A stretch of DNA of 64,000 nt from Aquiflexum gelatinilyticum (lineage in GTDB: Bacteria > Bacteroidota > Bacteroidia > Cytophagales > Cyclobacteriaceae), in NCBI RefSeq assembly GCF_024741135.1, contig NZ_JANSUY010000002.1, positions 248,001 to 312,000 of the forward strand, written 5' to 3'. Below are positions 1 through 7,876 of the stretch, piece after piece (position 1 is the first letter of the stretch; the number at the start of each line of letters is the position of its first letter). The notes beneath the pieces are model-generated. The model saw only the letters and a program-made list of their open reading frames with translations. It was not told the origin of the DNA and made no database searches. A program made the translations under genes and the position numbers.

Positions 1-137
1 AGGTAAGAGAAGTGGTCAGTAGCGAAGAATTGGAGACCTTTTTTACTGTTTTCCAAAAGATCAATCATGTCATAGATAATTTACAAACAGAAACTATAAA
101 CCCCAATGAATACAACAGTCAGTTGTATGAAATTTAA
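1..137 (+). CDS. C-terminal end of a probable MarR-type regulator (partial)
   Basis: An open frame runs in from the window edge (first full codon at 3) and stops with TAA at 135-137, giving 44 residues that begin VREVVSSEELETFF and end NSQLYEI. The alpha-helical, acidic tail with a SSEEL-ETFF-VFQKI pattern resembles the dimerisation helix at the end of MarR regulators. Such a regulator is often first in Bacteroidota fad operons, and only 14 nt separate it from the next gene, so cotranscription is likely. If it is MarR-type it would probably respond to fatty acids or acyl-CoA; that is inference. The DNA-binding part lies outside the window, so the family call is tentative. Confidence 0.5.
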   Translation, partial: VREVVSSEELETFFTVFQKINHVIDNLQTETINPNEYNSQLYEI

Positions 138-151
138 AACCAACACATTTT

Positions 152-2557
152 ATGAAAAGAACCATTAAGAAAGTAGCCATTTTAGGTTCAGGAGTGATGG
201 GGTCAAGGATTGCCTGCCATTTTGCCAATATCGGCGTGCAGGTTTTGCTTCTTGATATTGTCCCCAACGAGCCTAATGAGGATGAAAAGAAAAAGGGCCT
301 GACCGTCAGTGATAAATCCGTCAGGAACCGGATTGTGAATACTGCGCTTGACAATACCTTAAAGGCAAAGCCTGCGTCATTGTATGATGCTTCTTCGATC
401 GCGAGGATTACCACAGGAAATTTTGATGATGATTTGTCAAAAATCAAAGACTACGATTGGGTAATGGAAGTAGTCGTCGAAAGGTTGGACATCAAGCAAT
501 CACTTTTTGAAAAAGTAGAAAAATACCGCAGACCAGGAACTTTGATCACTTCCAATACTTCGGGCATACCGATTCACATGATGAGTGAAGGAAGATCAGA
601 AGACTTCCAAGCCAACTTTGCAGGAACCCACTTTTTCAATCCGCCAAGATACCTCAGGTTATTGGAAATCATCCCCGGACCAAAAACAAATCCCGGAGTC
701 ATCGACTTCCTCATGGATTTTGGGGATAGGTTTTTAGGCAAAGAAACTGTTTTATGTAAAGATACTCCTGCATTCATCGCCAACAGGATTGGGGTGTATG
801 CCATCATTTCAGGGATGCATGCCATTGAGAAAATGGGGCTGAGTGTCTCAGAGGTAGACAAACTTACCGGACCTATTATCGGTCGCGCAAAGTCGGCTAC
901 TTTCAGGACCATGGATGTTGTCGGTCTCGATACAACAGTCAATGTCTCCAACAACCTTTACAAGACCTTGACCCACGATGAATCAAGAGATAAATTTCTT
1001 CTTCCAAACATTGTCAAAGTATTGTATGACAACAAATGGTTAGGGGACAAAACAGGTCAGGGATATTTCAAAATGATCCGCCATAAAGACGGGACCAAAG
1101 AACTGAAAGAACTTGATCTGAAGACTTTTGAATACAAAGACACTGAAAAACCAAAATTTAAAGCCCTTGAGGCATCCAAAGAAATTGAGGACCTAAAAAA
1201 GAGAATCAAATTCCTTGTGAACTTCGATGACCGTGCGGGTGAATTTTACAGAGCATCTTTTTATGACCTCTTCAAATATTGCTCCCACCGGATCCCCGAA
1301 ATCTCCGATGAATTATACAGAATTGACCAAGCCGTTTCAGCAGGTTTTGGTTGGGAATTAGGTCCCTTTGAAACATGGGACATCCTTGGCGTCAAAGATA
1401 CGGTGGAGAAGATGGAAGCTGCAGGAGAAAAAGCCGCTGCTTGGGTACATGAAATGCTTGCTGCAGGACATGCATCTTTCTATAAAGTGGAAGGCGGACA
1501 GCGTAGATACTACGACATTCCTTCTAAATCCTATTTGCCAATACCCGGCGTGGAAGATTTTATCATCCTTGACACACTCAAGGCAGCCAACAAAAAACTT
1601 TGGGGCAATGCCGGAACTACCGTTTATGATTTGGGGGATGATGTCATCGGTTTGGAATTTCATACAAAGATGAACTCTATCGGTCAGGAAGTAATCGAAG
1701 GCATCAATACTGCGATCAACATGGCCGAAAAATCATATAAAGGCCTTGTCATCGGAAATGAAGGAGGAAACTTCTCCGCAGGAGCTAACCTTGCCATGTT
1801 GTTCATGTTTGCCGGAGATCAGGAGTTTGACGAAATCAACTTGATGATTGCCGGATTTCAAAACACCATGATGCGTGCACGGTATTCTTCCGTTCCGGTT
1901 GTGGTAGCACCCCATAATATGGCCCTTGGAGGAGGTTGTGAACTTTCGCTTCATGCAGATGCCGTACAGGCCCATGCAGAATTGTATATGGGTTTGGTGG
2001 AATTTGGCGTGGGATTGATTCCTGCCGGCGGTGGTACCAAAGAGATGACGCTTCGTTTTTCGAATGAATCCAAAGCAGGTGATGTGGAGCTCAACAGGCT
2101 TCAGGAATATTTCATGAACATCGCCACAGCCAAGGTATCCACTTCGGCTGCTGAGGCAAGAGGATTGGGATACCTGCAGGTGAAGGATGCGATCACCATC
2201 AACCGTAAGCGTCAGCTCGCTGACGCCAAGGCTAAAGTTTTGGCTTTGTACGATGCGGGATACATCCAACCTGTGCAGCAGACCAATATCAAAGTCTTGG
2301 GAAAAACCTCCCTGGCACTTTTCGAAGCAGGTATCACCGGTATGGTCTACGGCAATTACATTTCCCAACATGATGCCAAAATCGCAAGGAAATTGGGTTG
2401 GGTCATGTCAGGAGGCGATCTGTCATCCGCGACCGAAGTCAGCGAACAGTACTTACTAGATCTTGAGCGCGAAGCATTCTTGAGCTTGACAGGGGAGAAA
2501 AAGACACTTGAAAGGATACATAGTATTCTATTTAAGGGAAAACCGCTGAGAAACTAA
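152..2557 (+). CDS. fadN: 3-hydroxyacyl-CoA dehydrogenase / enoyl-CoA hydratase, FadN-like
   Basis: This cytoplasmic bifunctional beta-oxidation enzyme hydrates enoyl-CoA and oxidises 3-hydroxyacyl-CoA with NAD. The order is dehydrogenase first, crotonase last, as in Bacillus FadN and opposite to E. coli FadB; at 801 aa it is close to FadN. Visible features are the Rossmann loop GSGVMG (residues 12-17), the dehydrogenase signature THFFNPP (about 159-165), and a C-terminal crotonase domain with the oxyanion segments FSAGANL and GGGCELSLHAD followed by GLIPAGGG. The ATG at 152 places the Rossmann strand at the very N-terminus. It is the first of three enzyme genes in the fadN-fadA-fadE order. 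Confidence in function is high; the symbol rests on domain order. Confidence 0.95.
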   Translation: MKRTIKKVAILGSGVMGSRIACHFANIGVQVLLLDIVPNEPNEDEKKKGLTVSDKSVRNRIVNTALDNTLKAKPASLYDASSIARITTGNFDDDLSKIKDYDWVMEVVVERLDIKQSLFEKVEKYRRPGTLITSNTSGIPIHMMSEGRSEDFQANFAGTHFFNPPRYLRLLEIIPGPKTNPGVIDFLMDFGDRFLGKETVLCKDTPAFIANRIGVYAIISGMHAIEKMGLSVSEVDKLTGPIIGRAKSATFRTMDVVGLDTTVNVSNNLYKTLTHDESRDKFLLPNIVKVLYDNKWLGDKTGQGYFKMIRHKDGTKELKELDLKTFEYKDTEKPKFKALEASKEIEDLKKRIKFLVNFDDRAGEFYRASFYDLFKYCSHRIPEISDELYRIDQAVSAGFGWELGPFETWDILGVKDTVEKMEAAGEKAAAWVHEMLAAGHASFYKVEGGQRRYYDIPSKSYLPIPGVEDFIILDTLKAANKKLWGNAGTTVYDLGDDVIGLEFHTKMNSIGQEVIEGINTAINMAEKSYKGLVIGNEGGNFSAGANLAMLFMFAGDQEFDEINLMIAGFQNTMMRARYSSVPVVVAPHNMALGGGCELSLHADAVQAHAELYMGLVEFGVGLIPAGGGTKEMTLRFSNESKAGDVELNRLQEYFMNIATAKVSTSAAEARGLGYLQVKDAITINRKRQLADAKAKVLALYDAGYIQPVQQTNIKVLGKTSLALFEAGITGMVYGNYISQHDAKIARKLGWVMSGGDLSSATEVSEQYLLDLEREAFLSLTGEKKTLERIHSILFKGKPLRN

Positions 2558-2561
2558 AATG

Positions 2562-3002
2562 AGTATCAAGTATCAAGATTATAGTATCAAGTACTAACCC
2601 TAAAATATTCAACCATGCATAATTTCAAAGATTTAAAAGTTTGGCAAAAATCAGTTGATCTAGCAGTAAAAATATACAAATCTACTGCTCTGTTTCCCAA
2701 TGAAGAGAAGTTTGGAATGACTTCCCAAATGAGAAGAGCAGGTGTTTCTATTCCTTCCAATATTGCTGAAGGTTCTGCTAAAACATCAAAAAACTCTTTT
2801 GCCAATTCATTGGAAATTAGTCTTGGTGAGAGTTTTGAATTAGAAACCCAAATTGAAATTAGTAGGAGGGTTGGCTTAATGTCTGAAAACCTTTCTTCTG
2901 AAATAAATGAAGACATCGTTGAAATTCAAAAAATGATTATGGGACTTAAAACCTCACTTGATCGCCAAGGTACTTGATACTAGTGTCTTGATACTTGATA
3001 CT
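2562..3002. repeat. Inverted-repeat element 1 with 7-nt-word arms around a four-helix-bundle ORF
   Basis: The left arm (2562-2594) and right arm (2970-3002) are 33 nt each and pair at 30 of 33 positions: 17 perfect, then a 4-nt internal loop region, then 12 perfect. Read outward-in, each arm is a run of 7-nt words. The left has GTATCAA, GTATCAA, GATTATA, GTATCAA, then GTAC. The reverse complement of the right has GTATCAA, GTATCAA, GACACTA, GTATCAA, then GTAC. The left arm starts 4 nt after the fadN stop, and the right arm contains the TGA stop (2975-2977) of the enclosed ORF. In the operon mRNA this would be a long stem with the ORF in its loop. Confidence 0.85.
2615..2977 (+). CDS. Four-helix-bundle protein (23S rRNA intervening-sequence / S23 family)
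   Basis: This is a 120-aa protein of the family first found as ORFs inside 23S rRNA intervening sequences (PF05635/TIGR02436) and related to the Avd accessory protein of diversity-generating retroelements. Diagnostic segments are FKDLKVWQKSVDLAV near the N-terminus, FPNEEKFGMTSQMRRAGVSIPSNIAEG in the middle and LGESFELETQIEIS after it. It sits between fadN and fadA on the same strand, inside a perfect-ended inverted repeat, and its stop lies in the right arm. Its biological function is unknown; a basic nucleic-acid-binding oligomer is plausible for the family. Nothing links it to fatty-acid oxidation, so it is probably a passenger of a small mobile or RNA-processing element. Confidence 0.92.
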   Translation: MHNFKDLKVWQKSVDLAVKIYKSTALFPNEEKFGMTSQMRRAGVSIPSNIAEGSAKTSKNSFANSLEISLGESFELETQIEISRRVGLMSENLSSEINEDIVEIQKMIMGLKTSLDRQGT

Positions 3003-3034
3003 GTTAAATAACACCAAACTCAAAAAAACACACC

Positions 3035-4210
3035 ATGGAAGCATATATAGTAAACGGATACAGATCAGCGGTAGGAAAGGCCAAAAAAGGAGGCTTCAGA
3101 TTCTACCGGCCTGACGATTTGGCCTCAGATGTCATTAAGCATCTTGTGGCCAACACGCCCGGATTGGAAAACAAAATGGTCGATGACCTGATTGTGGGCA
3201 ATGCCATCCCGGAAGCCGAACAGGGCATGCAGATGGGAAGGATGATTTCCCTTTTGGCACTCGGTATCGACAACCCGGGTTTTATCATCAACAGATACTG
3301 CGGTTCGGGATTGGAAGCGATAGCGCTTGCAGTAGGAAAAATCAAAGCTGGAATGGCTGACTGCATCATTGCAGGTGGCACAGAGTCCATGTCCATGCTC
3401 CCGATGATGGGATATAAGACTGTCCTCAACTGGAAAATCGCCTCCCAGACTCCGGAATATTACCTGAGTATGGGTTTGACAGCTGAAGAACTCGCCAAGG
3501 ACTATGAAATCACCCGAGAGCAGGCAGATGAATTTTCTGCAAATTCACATACCAAAGCTTTGGCAGCCATCGCCGCCGGCAAATTCAAAGAGCAGATTGT
3601 CCCGGTAGAAGTAGAAGAAACTTACCTAGACGAAAAGGGAAAAAGGAAAACCAGAAAATACATCGTTGATACGGACGAAGGGCCAAGGGCAGGAACGACT
3701 CCTGAAGTCCTTGCGAACCTCAAGCCGGCCTTCAAAATGAATGGACAGGTCACAGCAGGAAATTCCTCCCAAACCTCTGACGGGGCAGCGTTCGTGGTCG
3801 TCATGTCAGAGCGGATGGTCAAAGAACTCAATCTTGAGCCTATCGCAAGGATGATGTCTTATTCCGTAGCTGGCGTAGATCCTAGAATCATGGGCATCGG
3901 TCCAAAAGAAGCCGTACCTAAAGCGTTGAAGCAAGCCGGATTGACATTGGATAAAATTGACCTCATCGAATTGAATGAGGCTTTTGCTGCCCAGGGTTTG
4001 GCAGTGATCAAATCCCTCGATATGGACATCAGCAAAGTCAATGTCAATGGAGGTGCAGTTGCACTTGGCCACCCACTCGGCTGTACCGGAGCAAAGCTTT
4101 CCGTACAACTCTTCCATGAACTCCGCAGACAAAACAAAAAATACGGACTTGTCACTGCCTGCGTCGGCGGAGGTCAGGGTGTGGCTGGGGTGTTTGAGTT
4201 ATTGCGGTAA
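3035..4210 (+). CDS. fadA: Acetyl-CoA C-acyltransferase (3-ketoacyl-CoA thiolase)
   Basis: This cytoplasmic thiolase cleaves 3-ketoacyl-CoA with CoA to acetyl-CoA and a shortened acyl-CoA, the last beta-oxidation step. At 391 aa it has the usual thiolase length. The nucleophilic cysteine is Cys89 in NRYCGSGLEA, the catalytic histidine lies in GGAVALGHPLGCTGA, and the second cysteine is in TACVGGGQG near the C-terminus. The N-terminus MEAYIVNGYRSAVGKAKKGG is typical, which supports the ATG at 3035; no Shine-Dalgarno is visible, as is usual in Bacteroidota. It lies between the two four-helix-bundle inserts and works with fadN and fadE. Confidence 0.95.
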   Translation: MEAYIVNGYRSAVGKAKKGGFRFYRPDDLASDVIKHLVANTPGLENKMVDDLIVGNAIPEAEQGMQMGRMISLLALGIDNPGFIINRYCGSGLEAIALAVGKIKAGMADCIIAGGTESMSMLPMMGYKTVLNWKIASQTPEYYLSMGLTAEELAKDYEITREQADEFSANSHTKALAAIAAGKFKEQIVPVEVEETYLDEKGKRKTRKYIVDTDEGPRAGTTPEVLANLKPAFKMNGQVTAGNSSQTSDGAAFVVVMSERMVKELNLEPIARMMSYSVAGVDPRIMGIGPKEAVPKALKQAGLTLDKIDLIELNEAFAAQGLAVIKSLDMDISKVNVNGGAVALGHPLGCTGAKLSVQLFHELRRQNKKYGLVTACVGGGQGVAGVFELLR

Positions 4211-4232
4211 TGTTTGAAGTCAAGTGTAAGAG

Positions 4233-4703
4233 AGACAAAAGACATAAGACTCAAGACACAAGATTTTAAAAACTTAAATCTTAACGATATGCATAATTAT
4301 AAAGAATTGAATGTCTGGAAAAGATCAATCAAGCTAGCTGTCAAAGTCTATAAATTATCTCAAAAATTTCCTTCTGATGAAAGGTTTGGATTGACATCAC
4401 AGATCAGAAGATGCGCTGTATCAGTTCCATCCAATATTGCTGAAGGAGCAGGAAGAAGAACAAACGGTGAGTTTGTCAATTTTCTCGGAATATCCCATGG
4501 TTCTATTTGCGAATTGGAAACCCAACTCTACATAGGTTTCGAATTGGAATATATTGGCGCAGACCAATTAGAAGAAATCTCTTTAGAAGTGACAGAAATT
4601 CAAAAAATGCTTTATTCACTCATCATAAAATTTGAAAAATAAATAACCAAACATAAGCGGTAGTCTAGTTTATCTTATGTCTAGCGTCTTGTGTCTTATG
4701 TCT
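4233..4703. repeat. Inverted-repeat element 2 with 7-nt-word arms around a four-helix-bundle ORF
   Basis: The left arm (4233-4264) and right arm (4672-4703) are 32 nt each and pair at 27 of 32 positions. The left arm reads in 7-nt words GACAAAA, GACATAA, GACTCAA, GACACAA, then GAT. The reverse complement of the right arm reads GACATAA, GACACAA, GACGCTA, GACATAA, then GAT. The words differ from element 1, yet word length, word number and total arm length agree, and in both right arms the third word is GACRCTA. The right arm ends 6 nt before the fadE ATG and covers an in-frame upstream ATG (4677). The arms enclose the ORF at 4289-4642. Confidence 0.82.
4289..4642 (+). CDS. Four-helix-bundle protein (23S-IVS / S23 family), second copy
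   Basis: This 117-aa protein belongs to the same family as the ORF between fadN and fadA. The shared pattern is MHN-K-L-VWK-S at the start, FPSDERFGLTSQIRRCAVSVPSNIAEGAGRR, and an ISHGSICELETQLYIG segment. The ATG at 4289 is chosen because it aligns with the first copy (MHNFKDLKVW versus MHNYKELNVW); the frame can be opened further upstream to a TTG at 4214, but that would translate the left repeat arm. The two copies are clearly divergent, so they are not a recent local duplication. The function is unknown, and its position between fadA and fadE inside an inverted repeat again suggests an inserted unit. Confidence 0.92.
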   Translation: MHNYKELNVWKRSIKLAVKVYKLSQKFPSDERFGLTSQIRRCAVSVPSNIAEGAGRRTNGEFVNFLGISHGSICELETQLYIGFELEYIGADQLEEISLEVTEIQKMLYSLIIKFEK

Positions 4704-4709
4704 ACAATT

Positions 4710-6509
4710 ATGAGCACAATAAGAAAAACCTCAATCAACGGCGGCGAATTCCTTGTCAAGGAAACCGAAGCGAAGGACATCTTCATTTTTGAAGAATTTA
4801 CTGAAGAACAAAAAATGATGGCTCAGGCCTGTCAGGATTTTATCGATACCGAAATCCATCCACGCAGTGAGGAAATCGACAGCATGAAACATCCTGAACT
4901 CGTTCCCTCCATATTCAAAAAAGCCGGAGATCTCGGTCTCCTGGGAATCGCCGTTCCTGAGGAATTCGGCGGCATGGGGATGAGTTTCAACTCTTCTATG
5001 CTCATCGCTGACATCATCGGCGGAGCGGGATCTTTTTCCACCACTTACGGCGCACATACAGGCATCGGTACACTTCCGATTTTGTATTATGGTACTGAGG
5101 ATCAAAAATCCAAATACCTACCCAAGTTGGCTACTGGTGAATGGGCAGCTTGCTATTGTCTCACAGAGCCGGATGCCGGTTCGGATGCCAACAGCGGCAA
5201 GACCAAGGCTACTCTGACCGAAGATGGCAAACACTACCTCATCAACGGACAAAAAATGTGGATCTCCAATGCGGGATTTGCGGACCTGTTCATCGTCTTT
5301 GCCAAAATCGAAAACGATAAAAACCTTACCGCATTTATTGTGGAAAAAGGATTTGGTGGCATTACCATGAATGAAGAAGAGAAGAAGATGGGTATCAAAG
5401 GTTCTTCCACCCGTCAGGTATTCTTCAACGACTGCAAAGTTCCTGTGGAAAACATGCTTTCCGACAGACAAAACGGTTTCAAAATCGCGGTGAACATCCT
5501 CAATATCGGAAGGATCAAACTCGGTGCAGGCGTTTTGGGTGGCTGTAGATCGGTGGCTTCGATGTCGGTGAAATATGCCGGAGAGCGCAAGCAGTTTGGA
5601 GTTTCCATCAATTCCTTTGGTGCAATCAAGCAAAAATTGGCAGAAATGGCTGTCAGAACTTATGCCTGCGAATCACTTTGCTACCGTGCCGGTCAGGACA
5701 TTGAAGACAGGATGGAATCCCTCACTGCAGAAGGTATGCCTGATGCCCAAGCCAAATTGAAAGCCTTGGAGGAATTTGCCATTGAAGCGGCAATAGCGAA
5801 AGTTCATGGGTCGGAAGTACTCGACTATGTTGTCGATCAGGGTGTGCAGGTCTATGGTGGCATGGGATATTCAGCGGATGCACCGATGGAGCGTGCTTAT
5901 AGGGATGCCCGTATCTCCAGGATTTACGAAGGAACCAATGAAATCAACCGCATGCTGATGGTGGGCATGTTGCTCAAGCGGGCAATGAAGGGTGAAATCA
6001 ACTTGTTCGAACCTGCTATGGCTGTTTCGGCGGAATTGACTTCTGTGCCGAGCTTCGAGACAGTGGATACTTCAGAGCTTTTTGCAGCAGAAAAAGAAAC
6101 CATCAAGAAACTCAAAAAAGTATTTCTGATGGTGGGCGGAAAAGCAGCCATGGCCTTGGCAGACAAAATCGAGTCCGAGCAGGAAGTAATGATGAACCTT
6201 GCTGACCTGATGATTGAAATCTATGCTGCTGAGTCTGTCATCCTGAGAACAGAAAAACTCGTGGGCCTGAGAGGTGAAGAGGCCTGTCAGCCGCAGATTG
6301 CGATGACGCAGGTGTACCTTTTTGAGGCTGTGGAAAAAATCCAGACAGCAGCCAAAGAAGCCATTGCCGCATTTACCAAAGGTGACGAGCAGAAAGTGAT
6401 GTTGATGGGATTGAAGCGATATACCAAAGCCGATCTCGTCAATACCAAAGAGTTGAGAAGGCAGGTGGCGGATTATATGATTGAGAAAGGGAAGTATCCT
6501 TTTTCTTAA
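4710..6509 (+). CDS. fadE: Acyl-CoA dehydrogenase, FadE-like (Bacillus type)
   Basis: This is a flavin-dependent acyl-CoA dehydrogenase for the first oxidation of beta-oxidation. With 599 aa it is the long FadE form, with a C-terminal helical extension beyond the 380-aa ACAD core. The core shows CYCLTEPDAGSDAN and MWISNAGFAD (FAD/substrate binding), RKQFG, and YRDARISRIYEGTNEINRMLM, whose glutamate region is the usual catalytic end. The ATG at 4710 (MSTIRKTSINGGEFL) is preferred over an in-frame ATG at 4677, because the latter would translate the right arm of the upstream inverted repeat. Electrons would go to ETF, which is not encoded here. It is the last gene of the fad operon and is followed by a terminator. 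Confidence 0.94.
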   Translation: MSTIRKTSINGGEFLVKETEAKDIFIFEEFTEEQKMMAQACQDFIDTEIHPRSEEIDSMKHPELVPSIFKKAGDLGLLGIAVPEEFGGMGMSFNSSMLIADIIGGAGSFSTTYGAHTGIGTLPILYYGTEDQKSKYLPKLATGEWAACYCLTEPDAGSDANSGKTKATLTEDGKHYLINGQKMWISNAGFADLFIVFAKIENDKNLTAFIVEKGFGGITMNEEEKKMGIKGSSTRQVFFNDCKVPVENMLSDRQNGFKIAVNILNIGRIKLGAGVLGGCRSVASMSVKYAGERKQFGVSINSFGAIKQKLAEMAVRTYACESLCYRAGQDIEDRMESLTAEGMPDAQAKLKALEEFAIEAAIAKVHGSEVLDYVVDQGVQVYGGMGYSADAPMERAYRDARISRIYEGTNEINRMLMVGMLLKRAMKGEINLFEPAMAVSAELTSVPSFETVDTSELFAAEKETIKKLKKVFLMVGGKAAMALADKIESEQEVMMNLADLMIEIYAAESVILRTEKLVGLRGEEACQPQIAMTQVYLFEAVEKIQTAAKEAIAAFTKGDEQKVMLMGLKRYTKADLVNTKELRRQVADYMIEKGKYPFS

Positions 6510-6521
6510 AATTTAGAGGCC

Positions 6522-6579
6522 CACAAAGGCACCAAGTCACCGAGATAAAATCTCACGCAAAGACGCAATGACGCAAAAA
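6522..6579 (+). repeat. Two arrays of 8-nt words after fadE
   Basis: Two runs of tandem imperfect octamers stand 10 nt apart. The first (6522-6545) is CACAAAGG, CACCAAGT, CACCGAGA. The second (6556-6579) is CGCAAAGA, CGCAATGA, CGCAAAAA. Both have three words, with no inverted partner arm nearby. Similar CGCAAAG word runs are familiar next to small mobile ORFs in other genomes, so these may be orphan arms; that link is inference. Confidence 0.7.
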
Positions 6580-6605
6580 AAGCCTCCAGAAATGGGGGCT
6601 TTTTT
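6574..6605 (+). terminator. Rho-independent terminator of the fad operon
   Basis: AGCCTCC (6581-6587) pairs with GGGGGCT (6594-6600), with one G-U pair and a 6-nt loop, followed by a run of T. It lies 65-95 nt after the fadE stop. An A-run on the left side would allow bidirectional use. Confidence 0.75.
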
Positions 6606-6652
6606 GTTGCTATTCTGCTTCTCCAGAAGCAAGAGAACTGCTATTTATTTCT

Positions 6653-6676
6653 CGCAAAGCCGCTAAATCGCAAAGG
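6653..6676 (+). repeat. Third array of 8-nt words
   Basis: CGCAAAGC, CGCTAAAT and CGCAAAGG follow one another without spacing. The word resembles the second array at 6556-6579 in the same orientation, so 6510-6680 holds three related octamer arrays in tandem and no ORF. Confidence 0.65.
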
Positions 6677-6712
6677 GGAAAAAAAGAGACTCTACTCCCA
6701 GTTCCCAACTTC

Positions 6713-6754
6713 CTCACCTCTCACCTCAGCCTTCATCCCTCATCCTTCATCCTT
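6713..6754 (+). repeat. Array of six 7-nt words upstream of the bestrophin gene
   Basis: Six contiguous heptamers are visible: CTCACCT, CTCACCT, CAGCCTT, CATCCCT, CATCCTT, CATCCTT. The stretch just before (about 6695-6712, CTCCCAG, TTCCCAA) keeps a loose version of the same period. The word length equals that of the arms around the four-helix-bundle ORFs, but no partner arm or ORF is present, so it may be a solo arm. Confidence 0.65.
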
Positions 6755-6801
6755 TCCACCCTTTTCCATTATATTCGCAGGATTCCTTTTTTCTCCGAAA
6801 C

Positions 6802-7683
6802 ATGTTTTACTACAACTCCAAAGACTGGCTCCTAGCCATTTTCAGAATTCCAAAGGCAGATACCCTCCGCCCCTTAATACCAACATTGATTTTTATAGCG
6901 CTATACTCTTGGGGGATCGTGTATTTAGAGGTCAATTACTTGAAGTTGTCTGAAAACAGCGATGCTCGAAACATCACCATCATGCATACACTATTGGGTT
7001 TTGCGATCTCGATGTTACTGGTTTTCAGGACCAATACGGCTTACGACAGGTGGTGGGAAGGAAGGAAGCACTGGGGAAGCCTTGTGAACAACAGCCGGAA
7101 TCTCGCCATCAAACTCCAGGTTTTTTTGCCGGTAGAAGACCACGGCTCCAGGACATTTTTTAAGCAGGTGATTCCGCTGTATGCTTTGGCTCTTCGAAGG
7201 CACCTACAAAAAGACAGTACCATGCTCCAACTTGATGAAAATCCCCATCCCGAGCTGCCTGACTTTGGTCACAAAGTACATGTACCCAATAAAGTCGCTG
7301 AAAGCATGATTTTCAAAGTCCACAACTTATACAAAAATAAAGTCATCAGCGGTGACCAACTCATCGTCCTCAATGGAGAGATCAGTTCCTTTACCGACAT
7401 CTGCGGTGCCTGTGAGCGGATCAAGAATACACCGATTCCATTTAGCTACAGCGCTTTTATCAAGAAATTTATTTTTATCTATGTGGCGACGCTGCCTTTT
7501 GGCTTGGCGCTGTCGATGGGATACTTTACCATTCCGGTGACGACTTTTATATTCTATGTATTGGCGAGTTTGGAACTGATCGCCGAGGAAATCGAAGATC
7601 CCTTTGGTACCGACAGCAACGACCTGCCGATGGCCAAGATCGCCGAAAACATCAAAGGGAATGTTGGGGAGATTTTGGGGTAG
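6802..7683 (+). CDS. Bestrophin-family ion channel (RFP-TM / YneE type)
   Basis: This 293-aa inner-membrane protein belongs to the bacterial bestrophin family of pentameric anion or cation channels. Visible are an N-terminal amphipathic start MFYYNSKDWL, a first hydrophobic segment LIFIALYSWGIVYL (about 29-42), the conserved MHTLLGFAISMLLVFRTNTAYDRWWEGRKHWG region (about 60-91), and C-terminal membrane segments around IFIYVATLPFGLALSMGYFTIPVTTFIFYVLASLELIAEEIEDPFG. The last motif, with acidic E-E-I-E-DPFG, is highly typical of the family. It appears monocistronic: 290 nt of repeats precede it and 276 nt of non-coding sequence follow. The physiological ion is unknown. Confidence 0.9.
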   Translation: MFYYNSKDWLLAIFRIPKADTLRPLIPTLIFIALYSWGIVYLEVNYLKLSENSDARNITIMHTLLGFAISMLLVFRTNTAYDRWWEGRKHWGSLVNNSRNLAIKLQVFLPVEDHGSRTFFKQVIPLYALALRRHLQKDSTMLQLDENPHPELPDFGHKVHVPNKVAESMIFKVHNLYKNKVISGDQLIVLNGEISSFTDICGACERIKNTPIPFSYSAFIKKFIFIYVATLPFGLALSMGYFTIPVTTFIFYVLASLELIAEEIEDPFGTDSNDLPMAKIAENIKGNVGEILG

Positions 7684-7876
7684 ATTGTAAAGAAAAGAGG
7701 TGAGAACAAAGAAATCCTTTCCCATCCAATTTTGGATAGTGGAACAGATCTTCGTTATGTTCAGTAGATTGTTGGACAACAAAACGGCTGGAAATGTGAA
7801 ATCCATACTCATGTCAGGTGCAACTGTATTAAAAAAATCAAATCGCCATTTGTGATCTATAAATAAAAGTAAGAAA

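Noticed and set aside
1733..2371. Long minus-strand frame (212 aa) inside fadN
   Set aside because: It is an antisense shadow of the crotonase domain, with no recognisable protein pattern.
2562..3002. Insertion sequence ends
   Set aside because: No transposase, no clear target duplication, and the arms are internally repeated words instead of unique terminal repeats.
4214..4288. Longer N-terminus of the second four-helix-bundle protein from a TTG at 4214
   Set aside because: It would translate the left repeat arm, and homology to the first copy begins at ATG 4289.
4677..4709. Upstream start of fadE at 4677
   Set aside because: This part is the right arm of the inverted repeat; the FadE-like sequence starts at ATG 4710.
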